Source: Thinopyrum elongatum
Lineage: Eukaryota; Streptophyta; Magnoliopsida; Poales; Poaceae
Assembly: GCA_011799875.1 (NCBI GenBank)
Contig: CM022299.1
Location: forward strand, 33,376,755-33,440,754
Length of the DNA stretch: 64,000 bases
Direction: 5' to 3'
Of the stretch, positions 35,327-47,200 are shown in pieces. The translations under genes and the position numbers were made by a program. A model generated the notes under the pieces. It searched no databases and was not told the origin of the DNA. It was given only the letters and a program-made list of their open reading frames with translations. Positions within the stretch are counted from its first letter, which is position 1. Each line of letters begins with the position of its first letter.

Positions 35327-36538
35327 GAAATCTCGTCCTCAAGATTTGGTTGTTCAGGAGTCAAGCATGAATAGTCCCACTTAAGGAAACCGTTTCCAAC
35401 TCGGGTTCCCTTTTTCCTTTGTATTATGTCACCACTGGATATCATCTGACTTACTGCCTGGTTTCGGGGTGGTTTGTTTCACTGGATCCTCATTCTGACA
35501 GATCTTACCTCATATATTACTCTGACTTGATCCCTTTATGTCTGCCGACCTGTCTGGTTGCGATGAATTATCTTGACTGAAGTACCTGTCCTTCTGGCAA
35601 GTCCAAGAGTTGTTTTCCCATGGACGTGTTGTAATGAAGTCCAATACGGACGACCGTCCATTGAGTTATGAACAGATTCTCTCGGTGGACACGAAATCTC
35701 TTACTCATTGCGTTGGGTGGCTTCAAATGGCTGTGTGTCCTCCTGGTTCCAAACAATACTGTAAATCGTATCATTTTCCTCGCGAAATCTGATTTCTCGC
35801 AGGGTTTGCTGAGTCATCTTGGGTATCTCCACTGTCTCGGGTATCACATTCGTACCAAAGACTCGATTGTCACCTGTCGTGACCAGCATAAAGGTGTACG
35901 GTCTTTTTACGATATTATCCATAGACCTGACTGACAGTGGTCCTGGCAGGAGAATGTTGTTCACATCAAGTTATTCTTTAACTGACTCCCATATGTGAGG
36001 ACATATGCTTCGAGACGGTTGCTCGTCCTTCTGAGTGCTTAGTCTGACAGCATTTCTATGTGGATGGTAGGCCATGTAATGCTTTAACATTGTTGCCTGA
36101 TAATCTTGAATATCCTCTTTCGATGATTCCAAGAATAAATAGCCGGCTGAGTGGGTTGACTCGATATGGGGTCCTTGCAAATGACATAGACCCCGTGGGT
36201 GTGTACCCATGGTGATCGGTACCGATCCATACTGTCCGGAGTATCTGTACCATGCATCCATTGCCATACCTGTATGGACGATCTTATTCTCGTATTGTGG
36301 TTTTCTTTGCCTGGATCCTTAACTGAAAGAGTTTGGCCTTATGTATTCTTGATTGTTCGGGAGAACATGGGTGTTGTCAGGTGCAATATTCCGGCAGGCA
36401 TATTACTTTAAAAGTTGTAGCTGTAGGGTAACGACCGTTTGAAACCCTTGATGAAACCGGCAAATAAACCAGTAGCCACCAGAATGGTCTTTACAACTCA
36501 GATCTGGGACATTACTGGAGTAACTCAACCCCGACTCA

Positions 36539-36800
36539 AGACGGCTAAAAAGCAGCTTAGAGCATGAGACGGTGTTGATAAGAAGAAAGTAGAAGTTCCC
36601 TAAGACGACCGAAAAGCAGCTCAGAGCATAGGGTCACTACTACAGAAAGAAATTCAACAACTGTCCGAGACGGCCGAAAAGCAGCTCAGAACACGGGCCA
36701 GTTGTTGAAAAGAGAAATATAGAGTCGGCATCCACCCCGGACGGCCGAAAGCAGCTCAGACATAGGCGTGGTGCCGTTACTAAAGAAAGGCAGGAAAGGG
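36539..36800 (-). repeat. Tandem repeat of about 65 bp in element 4 interior
   Basis: Four units start at 36539, 36603, 36668 and 36739 with the core GACGGCCGAAAAGCAGCTCAG (first unit diverged, last lacking one A). Spacings are 64, 65 and 71 bp. Each unit also shares a following AGCATAG/ACACGGG stretch and an AGAAAGAA-like purine run. Confidence 0.8.
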
Positions 36801-37044
36801 TTCAGTAGCGTCCCATATAGCTCACGGGTTGTCATCATTATATGAGTAACTCGTATAACCTTGGCAGCATGTTCACCATATCTATGGAAACATGTGTAGC
36901 TGGGCATTTGATTTCTGAGGCAGACTTGCATCCTGACCGATTCTTGCCTTCTGACTAAACTGTTGTGGAGCTGATCCTTGGGATGCATGGTCATATGCGG
37001 CCAACTGACTGGGAATTATCTTGTACTGGTGAGGATGTGATGCC

Positions 37045-37659
37045 TTACTGACGAAGGTTGCTTGGCTTGTGTTGGAAGCCATTGCGAATATCTTGCTGAG
37101 GAAGGCTGCATAGCTTGTGCCTGAAGCTTCTTCCGGGATAGCATGCATGCATCGCAAGATGTCCATGTGTCTTGCCGAGGAAGACACAGGAACCCTTGCG
37201 TTGTACGCTTCTCAGATAGCTTGTGAAGACTGAGTTGCTTACATCTGAAGCTTTCTTTTTGCCATATGCGAAATGGGTGCACATATATATATATACCTTA
37301 ATGTTACTGTTGTCGGTCACTTGTTGTATGAAGAAAGTTGTTCGACTATCCTTCTTGCTGAATTGATCATTACTGTTGTGAAAATCGCACACTGACGTAT
37401 ACTTGATGCTGATAATCCATCCAGAATACCATTTGTGGTCAGACCAGATACTCCCAATATCAGGCAGTCGGCGGAAAATTTCCATATTGTTGAGCTGAGC
37501 TTCCAAATGTTTGCCTCTTTCACTGATTCTTTGAGTCCAGTGTCGGTGAGCAACTTCCATAAGGGGAAAATAAGGTAACACCATGGGCCCAAAGAAAGAA
37601 GCAAAAGAAAAAACTAACAAAAACACACAAAGTAACGAGATCACACACAAGCAATACAA
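37045..37659 (-). CDS. 204-residue ORF of unknown function in element 4 interior
   Basis: This is the longest frame of element 4 and lies nearest the primer site, where gag would be expected. Its first ~35 residues are strongly hydrophobic (VISLLCVFLLVFSFASFFG), like a signal or membrane segment, and the remainder has no family motif I know. The 3' half overlaps sequence with repeated GCTTGTGCCTGAAGC-like phrases, so part of the frame may be repeat-derived. It is probably not a real protein gene; its size and position are the only support. Confidence 0.2.
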   Translation of the reverse strand: MYCLCVISLLCVFLLVFSFASFFGPMVLPYFPLMEVAHRHWTQRISERGKHLEAQLNNMEIFRRLPDIGSIWSDHKWYSGWIISIKYTSVCDFHNSNDQFSKKDSRTTFFIQQVTDNSNIKVYIYMCTHFAYGKKKASDVSNSVFTSYLRSVQRKGSCVFLGKTHGHLAMHACYPGRSFRHKLCSLPQQDIRNGFQHKPSNLRQ

Positions 37660-38393
37660 CTATCCACAACAATAATATGCATGCCTACCTAAGCACACAA
37701 ATCTCGCGGAAACTCTGGTACTACGTTCTAACATGCTGTGGTGGTGTGCACGAAAGTGAATCCACATGTGGAAAGAGTTGGTGTAAACAAAGCTACACCA
37801 AACAGGGGCTTACACTGGTTGCAGCTGGACGGACACGGAGGCGGGGACGGAATTGGTGATCGTGTATCGGAACACAGAGGTCACGACCACATCATCATCA
37901 AGCGTACGGAAGAAACCGTACTCGTCCAGGGAATGGATGGCAGGGTAGGGTAATGATGAAAAGAAAGGCTTGCGGGCATTGCCCTTTTCTGATAACTAAG
38001 ATCAGTAAGGGTTGCCAAAGCGGCTAGAGGGATGGCACGATTCGGGATAGAAACATGTCTATCACTGGAACAATAGGGGTGGCTGAAGAGGATATATTGG
38101 TGTGGTACCTGTGCATCAATCCTGCAAGGGATCGACACATCAAGCACCTTGGCATCACTCTGCTGGGACAGAGATGACACCACACCAACGAACAAGTAGG
38201 CAAAATGGAGGGTGTAGTCGGTGAATCGAAGCCGATGCCACCTACACTCACCAGATTAATCGTTAGTGATAAATAGTCTATATGCATGCTATGTAGCAAA
38301 CAAAATGCAACAAACAAGTGCAACAAACCAACTGAATCCTATACTATCGATTGCTAACGTTCAGGCGGTCTAGGGCGTCCTACAGCCAGACCT

Positions 38394-38410
38394 GCTCTTA
38401 TATATACCAA
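38394..38410 (-). other. Element 4 primer binding site, disrupted
   Basis: The minus strand reads TTGGTATATATAAGAGC, the initiator-Met site TTGGTATCAGAGC with CA replaced by ATATAA. It stands four bases from the LTR end at 38415. Confidence 0.65.
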
Positions 38411-38414
38411 TGCT

Positions 38415-41400
38415 TGTGGCACCCCGGCTCAGAGGGAACCGGAACGCCACGTATTCCAGCCCAGAGACAAGTCTTCTGGAATACGGCACAGTTGGCATAG
38501 AACAAATCAGCTCTTTATTACTATGGATAAGGTTACAATGGTACATGGAATACATCGGCACGGCGACACTACGTCTGCCCGGGGTAGCTCTATGCTAACA
38601 GTCGAACAACCCGAGGAAGCGGAGTAACTCTCGGCAGCGAAACAATGAGGGCGGCGATGGACTCCAGTCCGCAGGGACTCTGGCTGGAACGCTTATCCTA
38701 GCTCGCAAACTCGGAATACTCAACAAGCAAGCAATCATGGCATGACCTGCAAATTGGCATGACACGCCAAGTAAGTACTTTGAATGTACTCGCAAGCTCA
38801 CAGCAAGCAAAGCAGTCAAGACAAGCAATAGCATGGCACTTATAGGTTAAGCAGGTGTAAACAAGATGATGCTAGAACAATATAAGCATGGCATGGCATA
38901 TACTACATGCAACAGGTTGCAACTTACTCTGTCGTGAGGTTACCTCGTAACCATCACCTGTAAGAACTTACCATAGAGTGTGCCACATAATAACCTCGGG
39001 ACCAACCAAACTTGGTATTACAATACCGTAGTGATAACATGATCATAAAGAGCTTGGTCTTTACCGAGATCACCACGTAGCACCAAACCATGGTGATCCT
39101 CTCGTGATCACGATCAACCATCATCGGTATCCTCGATACCACGGTGATCCTCTCGCGATCACATAAAGATCAACCAACTTCTTTCTCATCGAACCGGGTT
39201 ATTATAAGCAAGATTATTATACTGTTGACTCATAGTGTGTCCTACTACGAACTGTGCCCATATCCGAGGACACGGCTATCGATAGATTATACACTCTGCA
39301 GAGGTTAGTACATTGTACCCACACTACGGAACTCGTGGCCTCGTGCTCCCATTCGGGTGGACCAATGACGTTCCGACAAAACCCAATCTATTGCATGGCA
39401 CTCTCCCAGCCACTCCGACAAACTCCCCTTTGGGCTATGTCATGGGTGACCCCTGTGTTCTTCTGACACCTGCCATCGTCATGACCCAACAAAACTGTCC
39501 CAAACAGGGACCTGTGCACAATACCAAAACTGGGTTCACGAGGTTATAGCCGCCTACCGGGCCAGGGTAGCACGCGCTCATAACCTCCCCTAGTTGGAGG
39601 TAGTGGTGAGAGGCATGACAATAGATCGAATTATGGCTGCCCCATCCCAGCAAGTGTGGTTGCACTGGTGAGCTCGATTCGGTCTGCACTATGACTCAGC
39701 CAACAGGTGTTCAAGTTTGATTAACATCCGGTTAAATTTGAATGATAATGTGCTGAGTCATGATAACATGATGAACCATAATAACTGATAAAGAAACATG
39801 CAGACATGTCATCATCTTAGCCTGAACTACTGCCAGTATTAACCATGAGCATAATGCTACCAACTACTACTTGATAACTAGCAAGATGCACATGGACAGA
39901 ATGTAAGGATAAGCATGGAACTTGAGCATATACAGTATTATCAGACATATTAACAGGCACACATTAAATAATTATTCAAGTAGGAAACCATAGCTACTGC
40001 AAATCCATCATGCAAGTGGCTGTCGCGGCTTGCCTGGGGATGAGGGATCCACCGGGGAGATGTGCGGAGAGTCCGCGGAGACGATTGCCGGAAAGAGTTC
40101 TCTCTCGGAGGGGGCTGTTTACGGGCAAGGGCAAAATAGTCATTTCCACTATGGAAACATATGATGAAAATGGTACCAACATGACGGGCTCGAAGGGACG
40201 AAGACGTGGGCTTTGGATTCACCTCGATCGGAGTTACGAGCAAAAAGTTATAACACTTTTTCTGTCAGGGACCAATCTGCAAGAAAAATAATAACAGAAA
40301 GGTCCTTGACAGCACAGCCGATCGCGCACTCGCCGAAAATACGTTTTCCAGTGGGAGAAACGCATTAGCCGCCGGGCGCCTCCACTTATCCGTGCTGGCG
40401 CCTCCTTCTCCCACCGACAGGTGGGGCCCGCCTGCGCTCTCTCTCTCTCTCTCTTCTCCTCTTCTTTTCTTCCCCCGACGCCCGCGTGCAGCACAGAAGG
40501 AGGCCGCCGGCGCGGATGCTCGCCCGGCCGACTCCGGCCATCTCTCGCGGTGCTCCGGCCTCCCTCGAGCTCAGAAGGACGCGGCGCACCCACTCATGTA
40601 TGGCACGGACCGCGGGAGAGGCAGGGTCGAGTGCAGCCTCAAGGCCGGCGGACGACGGCGGTGACCGAAGATGGGCACATGGCTACGGTGCTCCGGTGGA
40701 AGGGCTGAGCGTCAGGAAGCTCCGGTGGCTTCAGGGGTTCCTCGGAACCGGATAGGAGGGCGAGGGGAGCTCTGGCTCGCTCTAATTTAGGAGGGCCGAG
40801 GCGGCGACCATGGCGGCGAATTGAGGGAAGGAGAGGAGCTAGAGCTCCGGCGTGTGGACGGGGAGGATCAGTGGAGTGAGGAGAGGCCAGTGGTGAGGTC
40901 GGGGGTGGCTCGGGAGCCTTTTATAGCCGTGGCGACGGCGGGGTGATAAGGAAGGCCACGGCATCGTTCTCACCGGTGCACTGGAGCGCGGGGTGGCGTG
41001 GCTGGAGGGTTCCTGGCGTCGGCGAGCGGCCGACCTGACGAGCATTTAATGCAACGCGACGGCTCGGGGAGGAAGGGGCCAAGGAGGGAGGTGACAGCTC
41101 GGGTCACGGGCGAACAGGGCCGTGACGGCGACCGCCGTGGCGTGGAGAGGAGGTAATCAGAGGCGAGAAGGGTCGGGAGAGGGGCTGGTGGACGCCGCGG
41201 AGCCGTAGGACACATCTGGACAAGCAGAGGCCGGCCAGAGATGACCGGATGGAGCTCACAAAAAGCAGAGCGCCGTTTCTTCATGGCCACAGCATGGTCA
41301 CCATGTGCATGGCTTGCTCTGGCACTCTCCTGCCTGTCAATTCTTGTTAAACAGCTCCTTCACTGCTCAAGAAGATAAGAGATGTGGCTGGAAGTAGCTA

Positions 41401-42583
41401 GGTGGCTCTGGGGTGGAAGAGACTTGCAGAAGAAGGTTTTAACAGCATACTGTTTGATGTGAGCTGAGAGAGATTGAACAGGAGGCAGACTCTGGGCTTT
41501 GGCTAGAAGTGATCACATGCTAAGTTGATCATTGTTGCCAAGTTTGAGATCAAACGGAGGAGTTAAACTAGCACTTGCTGTTCAAATGGCTTCACTGACC
41601 AGAATTACAAATCTTGAAGTGGCACTCACACACTGGCTTGGATTGAGCTAAAATTTGGAGGAGGCTAGTTATTTAGGCATATGAAGACACTGTATAAATT
41701 TCACACCATTTGGATAAACCAAAATGGTACTTCCTTCACATAGCATCCTATTGGACAGAATTTTAGAAAAATAACTGAGGATAAATGGCTAGATGAAATG
41801 AGCGCAAATTTGTTGGACAATTGTTATATGGTTAAGAGAATGCTCTGGTAAATTTTCAGCTATTATGAAGCAATATAAAATATAGTTGCTTCACAACAGG
41901 AAAATATGACCAGTAGCAAAGATTTGATGCTGTGATCATATAGATGATGGGATGATGCTAAAATCTTGTAGACAGTGTTAATTTGAGCATGTGAAGATGC
42001 TTGCAAAATTTCAACTCATTTGGATATGCCTAGCTTGCACTTCCTTCACAAGGCCTCTGTTTGAACAGAAACTTTGAAAAATTGCTCAGGAATATTCACT
42101 AGGCAAATGAGGAAATTATATGGATGGGAAAGAAAGCACAAAAAGTTTGAGAGCAAGCAAGCAAAGATAATGGGTACTTGCTTCACAAACTGCCAGGTAG
42201 GGCAGAATCAGGAAAGGAATATTGGTGAAATATTTTTGGTTATGGCAAGGAAGGATTTTGACATATCTGAGGAATATTTGACCCAAACAGTTTATGGGAA
42301 TTATTTGGGAATCTTTGGAATGATGGAAGTGTGGGTTGCTTCACAACCCAGGGTAGACAGGGTTATTCCTTTAATAGAAAAAGGAACATTCCCAGAGAAA
42401 AGAATATTGGATTGGGTCCAAGATGAAAATGGCATGGTCTTGAGATGATTTTGAGGTGGGCAAGCCACTGGGGAGAGGAATCAAATGTGATCTCTCCAGG
42501 TTTCAAGACCACTAAGCCACTGAGAAGCAAATCCAGACCAAAATCAAAAGAAAAAGAAAATGGGCAAAATCCAAGGTGTTACA
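38415..42583 (-). repeat. Element 4, LTR copy 2 (4169 bp, uninterrupted)
   Basis: It runs from TGTGGCACCCCGG to CCAAGGTGTTACA and aligns throughout with copy 1. It keeps the unoccupied element 5 target near 41164 (GAGGCGAGAAGGG). The left neighbour is the element's own interior, and the right neighbour is ATTTC plus element 3 gag. Confidence 0.93.
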
Positions 42584-43070
42584 ATTTCATTCTAGCATTC
42601 AAAGAGTTTTCTTTCAACTTGCATAGTAATTTCTTAAGATCATGTCTATCTTTGCAAGAAAGAAAACCCCTAGCTACCTCTCCATCCATAACATAACCTT
42701 TAGGTATCTTAGGCAATTCATATCTAGGAGAGCTAGGTCGAATAGGTGTTTTAGAATTTCTAGTTTCAATAACTTCATCAGTTTCAGTAATCTCATTAGT
42801 TTCAGCATTCTCAAATTCTTTAGCTCTAGCATGTCATTCATCAAGAAATTCACCCAGTGGCACAGTCTTATCAAGCAAGGTAGTAGCATCATTCATAGTA
42901 GAAGTAGCATCATCAGTTGCTTGAGACATATCAGGATTAATAGCAGGTGGTGGTGTTGCAAGCTTACTCAAAACAGAAGGTGAATCAAGTGCAGAGCTGG
43001 AGAACAGTTCCTTACCTCCCCTCGTCTTAGAGGGAACGATCTTGGTTCTATCATCCTTAAGATTCTTCAT
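42584..43070 (-). pseudogene. Element 3 gag N-terminus
   Basis: The start codon at 43070 (MKNLKDDRTKIVPSKT) lies about 50 bp inside the primer site. The frame runs to GEFLDE, meets a TGA near 42836, and resumes in the same frame (AKEFENAE, then LPKIPKGYVMDGEVARGF) to LNARMK at 42584, where element 4 interrupts it. The stop also occurs in the duplicated copy at 35240, so it predates the duplication. The gag continues at 17842 with KYDPKFGG. The first six bases of ATTTCAT are the insertion target. Confidence 0.78.
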
Positions 43071-43118
43071 AGTGATCAACAGATATAAATCCCAAGTGAC
43101 TCAACAAATATACTATAT

Positions 43119-43136
43119 TCCCCGGCAACGGCGCCA
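43119..43136 (-). other. Element 3 primer binding site (tRNA-Asp)
   Basis: The minus strand reads TGGCGCCGTTGCCGGGGA, the standard tRNA-Asp primer site of this gypsy lineage. Confidence 0.9.
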
Positions 43137-43549
43137 GAAAAAGGTCTTCATAACCCACAAGTATAGGGGATCGTAACAGTTTTCGAGGGTAGAGTATTCA
43201 ACCCAAATTTATTGATTTGACACAAGGGGAGCCAAAGAATATTTGTAATTATTAGCAGTTGAGTTGTCAATTCAACCACACCTGGAGACTAAGTATCTGC
43301 AGCAGAATGATCAGTAGCACAGTAATATGGTAATTTGATAGTACTAGTAACGATAACAATAGTAATGGTAACAACAGTAGGAACAATTTGGTGGCAGTTG
43401 TAACGATAGCAATAGTAATAGTAACTTAGCGAGAACAATATGTGAAAAGCTCGTAGGCATTGGATCGGTGAAAACATTGGATAATATTCATCATATAATA
43501 GTCATAATCTAGAGCGACACAGAACTAGCTCCAATTCATCAATGTAATG
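43137..43549 (-). repeat. Element 3, 5' LTR, part next to the primer site
   Basis: Sequence outward of the primer site begins GAAAAAGGTCTTCATAACCC. The exact LTR edge is within a few bases of the primer site. It resembles Fatima/Sabrina-type LTRs from memory. GTAACGATAGCAATAGTAAT-type runs near 43340-43430 are degenerate trinucleotide-like repeats. Element 6 interrupts the LTR at 43550. Confidence 0.75.
43545..43549. repeat. Target-site duplication TAATG, left copy (element 6)
   Basis: It is repeated at 44925-44929 on the other side of the solo LTR. Confidence 0.9.
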
Positions 43550-44924
43550 TGATGTCTACTATGCAACCTTCTTCTTGTAGACGTTGTTGTGCCTCCAAGT
43601 GCAGAGTTTTGTAGGACAGTAGCAAATTTCCCTCAAGTGGATGACCTAAGGTTTATCAATCCGTGGGAGGCGTAGGATGAAGATGGTCTGTCTCAAACAA
43701 CCCTGCAACCAAATAATAAATAGTCTCTTGTGTCCCCAACACACCCAATACAATGGTAAATTGTATAGGTGCACTAGTTCGGCGAAGAGATGGTGATACA
43801 AGTGTAATATGGATGGTAGAAATATATTTTTATAATCTGAAAATATAAAAACAGCAAGGTAACTAGTAGTAAAAGTGAGCAAAAACGGTATTGCAATGCT
43901 TGGAAACAAGGCCTAGGGTTCATACTTTCACTAGTGCAAATTCTCTCAACAATGATAACATAATTGGATCACATAACAATCCCTCAATGTGCAACAAAGA
44001 ATCACTCCAAAGTTTCTATCGGAGAACGTAGGATGAAAACATGCATCAACCCCTATGCAAAGATTACCCCAATGTCACCTCGGGAATCCGCGAGTTGAGT
44101 GCCAAAACATACATCAAGTGAATCAATAGAACATCCCATTGTCACCACAGATATCCCATCGCAAGACATACATCAAGTGTTCTCAAATCCAATACTCAAT
44201 CCAACATAACGAAACCTCAAAGAGCAAGACTCAATTCATCACAAGAAGGTAGAGGGGGAAGAACACCATATGATCCAACTATAATAACAAAGCTCGCGGT
44301 ACATCAAGATCGTGCCAAATCAAGAACACAAGAGAGAGAGAGAGATCAAACACATAGCTACTGGTACATACCCTCAGCCCCGAGGGTGAACTACTCCCTC
44401 CTTGTCATGGAGACCGCCGGGATGATGAAGATGGCCTCCGGTGATGATTCACCCCTCCGGCAGGGTGCCGGAATGGGGTCCTGATGGGTTTTTCGTGGCT
44501 ACAGAGGCTTGCGGCGGCGGAACTTCTGATCTAGGTTTAAATCTGGAGGTTCCGGGATTTATTGGAATTTTTGGCATCGGTTTCACGTCAGAGGGGTCCA
44601 CGGGGCAGGGGCAAGGCAGCTGGGCGTGCCCTCCACCCTTGCCTCTTCTTCGTGAAGCTTCTGGCCCAACTCTGATGCTCCGTGGGCTTCTTCTGGTCCA
44701 TAAAAAATCACCGTAAATTTTCAGCTCGTTTGGACCCTGTTTGATATTCCTTTTCTGTAAAACTCAAAAACAAGGAAAAAACAGAAACTGGCACTGGACT
44801 CTAGGTTAATAGGTTAGTCCCAAAAATAATATAAAATAGCATATTAATGCATATAAAACATCCAAAACAGATAATATAATAGCATGGAACAATAAAAAAT
44901 TATAGATACGTTGGAGATGTATCA
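43550..44924 (-). repeat. Element 6: solo LTR, gypsy type (1375 bp)
   Basis: It runs on the plus strand from TGATGTCTAC to GAGATGTATCA and is flanked by a perfect TAATG duplication. No interior or second LTR is present, so it is a solo LTR. Its outer end (ATAAAAAATTATAGATACGTTGGAG) is shared with the element 1 LTRs, but the rest differs, so it is a related family. A GAGA run lies near 44333-44345. Confidence 0.92.
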
Positions 44925-45762
44925 TAATGTAGGCATGTATTCCGTATATAGTCATACGTGCTTATGGAAAAGAACTTGCATGACATCTTTTGTCCTACCC
45001 TCCCATGGCAGCGAGGTCCATAAGGAAACTAAGGGATATTAAGGCCTCCTTCTAAAAGAGAACTAGAACAAAGCATTAACACATAGTGAATACATGAACT
45101 CCTCAAACTATGGTAGTCACCGGAAAGAATCCCAATTATTGTCACCTTGGGGAATGCATATCATAGCAGGTGCATATAACTTGCAAGATTGGATCAAGAA
45201 CACAAATATATTCATGAAAACATAAAGGGTTCAGATCTGAAATCATGCCACTCAGGCCTTAGTGACATGCATTAAGCATAGCAAAGTCATAGCAACATCA
45301 ATCTCATAACATAGTGGATACTAGGGATCAAGCCCTAACAAAACTAACTCGATTACATGATGAATCTCATACAACCCATCACCGTCCAGCAAGCCTACGA
45401 AGAAATTACTCACTCCCGGCGGTGAGCATCTTGAAATTTGTGATGGAGGACGGTTGATGATGACGAAGACGGAAGATCCCCCTCTCCGGAGCCCCGAATG
45501 GACTCCAGATCTGGCCTCCCGATGAAGAACAGGAGGTGGCGGCGGCTCCGTATCGTAAAACGCGATGAAACATCCTCTCCTATTTTTTTGTCGGAAAATA
45601 GGAATTTATAGTGTTGAGATTAGGATCAGCGGAGCCACTTGGGCCCCACAACACACTAGGGCGTGCCTCGGTGTGGGCGCGCACTGGTGTCTTGTGGGCA
45701 CAGGGTGGCTCCCCTCCAGTGGATCTTGGCTCCAGTATTTTTTAATTATTCCATAAAAAATC
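44925..45762 (-). repeat. Element 3, 5' LTR, outer part
   Basis: After the second TAATG the LTR continues with TAGGCATGTATTCCG. It includes GCCCCGAATGGACTCC and CGTATCGTAAAACGCGATGA, known to me from the same wheat LTR type. It is cut at 45763 by element 7, before any TGATACG-type end is reached. No gene is present. Confidence 0.7.
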
Positions 45763-45912
45763 TATCGGGGCCGGTTTTATGGGACATAATATCCCAGCAA
45801 ATGACCCGTGTGTCATCACCAGCCCCAGGATTATTGTTGCTGGTGGACACTTCCTTGATACAGAATTCCAAGCAATTACAAGAATTTGAGTACAAGACCA
45901 TACATGTCCAAT
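45763..45912 (-). repeat. Element 7: LTR fragment, same family as solo LTR 58117-62516
   Basis: Beginning TATCGGGGCCGG (terminal TG mutated to TA), this 150-bp piece aligns with 58117-58265, with shared phrases TGTGTCATCACCAGCC and TGGTGGACA. It ends where the CACTA element begins. The remainder is not visible in the window. Confidence 0.75.
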
Positions 45913-45940
45913 CACTACAAAAAAATACACTTCCGTGATG
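45913..45940 (+). repeat. CACTA terminal inverted repeat (left end)
   Basis: CACTACAAAAAAATACACTT followed by CCGTGATGATAC is the terminal motif. No inverted partner (AAGTGTATTTTTTTGTAGTG) is seen in the window. Confidence 0.85.
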
Positions 45941-46329
45941 ATACATGTTTGTCACAATAGGTCACGTTTTCTGTCATGCATGTACATCCATGACGATTTT
46001 ATAACAGAATAAAGATAGTCATACCTGTGCTGTCGTAGAAGTGTTCCATGACAATACCAAAATTATCATCACGAAAGTGTCCACTTCCAAGACGATAAGT
46101 GGCGTGTCATGGAAGTGTTTTCGTCAAGGGTAACCGACAGGTGGCATCCATCGTAACGGGTAGCCGTTAAGCTATCGGGTCCGGTTTTGGATCCGATAAC
46201 CCGTTAACAGCAACGACCAATGGCGATTTCCCACGTGTAAAATTCTCATTGGCCGAAAGAACCACGTGTCAACTCCTCGTTGGGATAGATGTCATCCAGC
46301 GATTGGACGGGACGCGCCTATGATACGTT

Positions 46330-47200
46330 GACACATGGATGAGCCCAACAGTGGCCCATTCAGGTCAAAAGGCCGGCCCGTTTGACTTGGTCAAAAGGTG
46401 GCGAGCCGGCCCATGGAAAGTCTATTAATGGCCTGTTCGCATATAACCCATTTACAGCGCGCTAACTCATGGCCCGTTATGGCCTATCCGAATATGGCCC
46501 AGTAGCGTCATTTGGGCCGGCCAATATGATTCCAGCCCGCTGTAACTTTTGGCCCATGTATGGCCCATGATTTCTTTCGGCCCATATGAGGCCCTTTGAA
46601 CTCTCGGCCCATTAAAGGCCCATGGTGAAACTGAACCATATTGAACAGTGCATCGCTTTACGCCCAATGATGGCCCATTATTCCATTGGGCCGTTTCCAG
46701 CCCATATTATCTTTCGGCCTTCTAAGGGCCCATTTGTTCTTGGGGTCATTTCCAGCCTTCGATTACATACGGTCCGTTACTGACCTATTCCGCTTGTGGG
46801 CCAAATCCAGCCCGTGGTTACAGTTGGCCCGTTTGTGGCCCATTAATCCGTTGGGCTATTTTCATAGCATCATCAAATAAGGCCCATTAACGACCCGTTA
46901 TGCTTGTCGATAGAATTAAGCCCATTATACATATTGGCCTATTAAGGGCATGTTATGCTCGGGCCATAAACTGACGATTTCCACTCTAGCCCGTTTACGG
47001 CCCATATTGCGGTCCTTTTATTGGTCCATGAATAGTACGGCCCATGTTTGGCCAATCAATCATGCGGCCCGTAGAAGGCCCATTGATTTTATGGCCCGTA
47101 GAAGGCCCATGGATCCTACGGCCTGTACGAGGCCCATGGTCACTACCGCAGTAGCCGGACCATGGTTACAACGGTCCGTATGTTGCCCATGGTTATTGTG
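46330..47200. repeat. CACTA subterminal repeats (GGCCCATT / GGCCCGT arrays)
   Basis: Dozens of short GGCCCATN and GGCCCGTN motifs in both orientations lie at irregular spacing. In CACTA elements such subterminal repeats bind transposase. A few are TGGGCC or GGGCCA on the opposite strand. Confidence 0.85.

Larger units (their letters stand above)
35310..38414 (-). mobile_element. Element 4 interior, short and without recognisable gag or pol
   Basis: This 3.1 kb block lies between a polypurine tract (left) and a primer-site relic (right), so it is a complete interior in minus orientation. I find no YxDD, DSG/DTG, HHCC or DDE signal in any frame. Minus-strand frames of 60-200 codons exist (for example 35701-35964, 35971-36267, 36686-36994, 37045-37659) but none matches a family I know. 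An AT microsatellite sits at 37281-37292. I infer a non-autonomous element with very large LTRs. Confidence 0.7.

Noticed and set aside
36199..37187. Repeated and short minus-strand frames of element 4 interior as pol remnants
   Set aside because: I looked for YxDD, DSG/DTG, HHCC and D-D-E patterns and found none.
17843..42583. The two 4.2-kb repeats as the LTR pair of one ordinary element
   Set aside because: Copy 1 has target-site sequence and 299 bp of host flank on its inner side, which an ordinary pair would not have.
43330..43440. Repeats around GTAACGATAGCAATAGTAAT as a satellite or CRISPR-like array
   Set aside because: They are short, irregular trinucleotide-like runs inside a gypsy LTR, without unique spacers.
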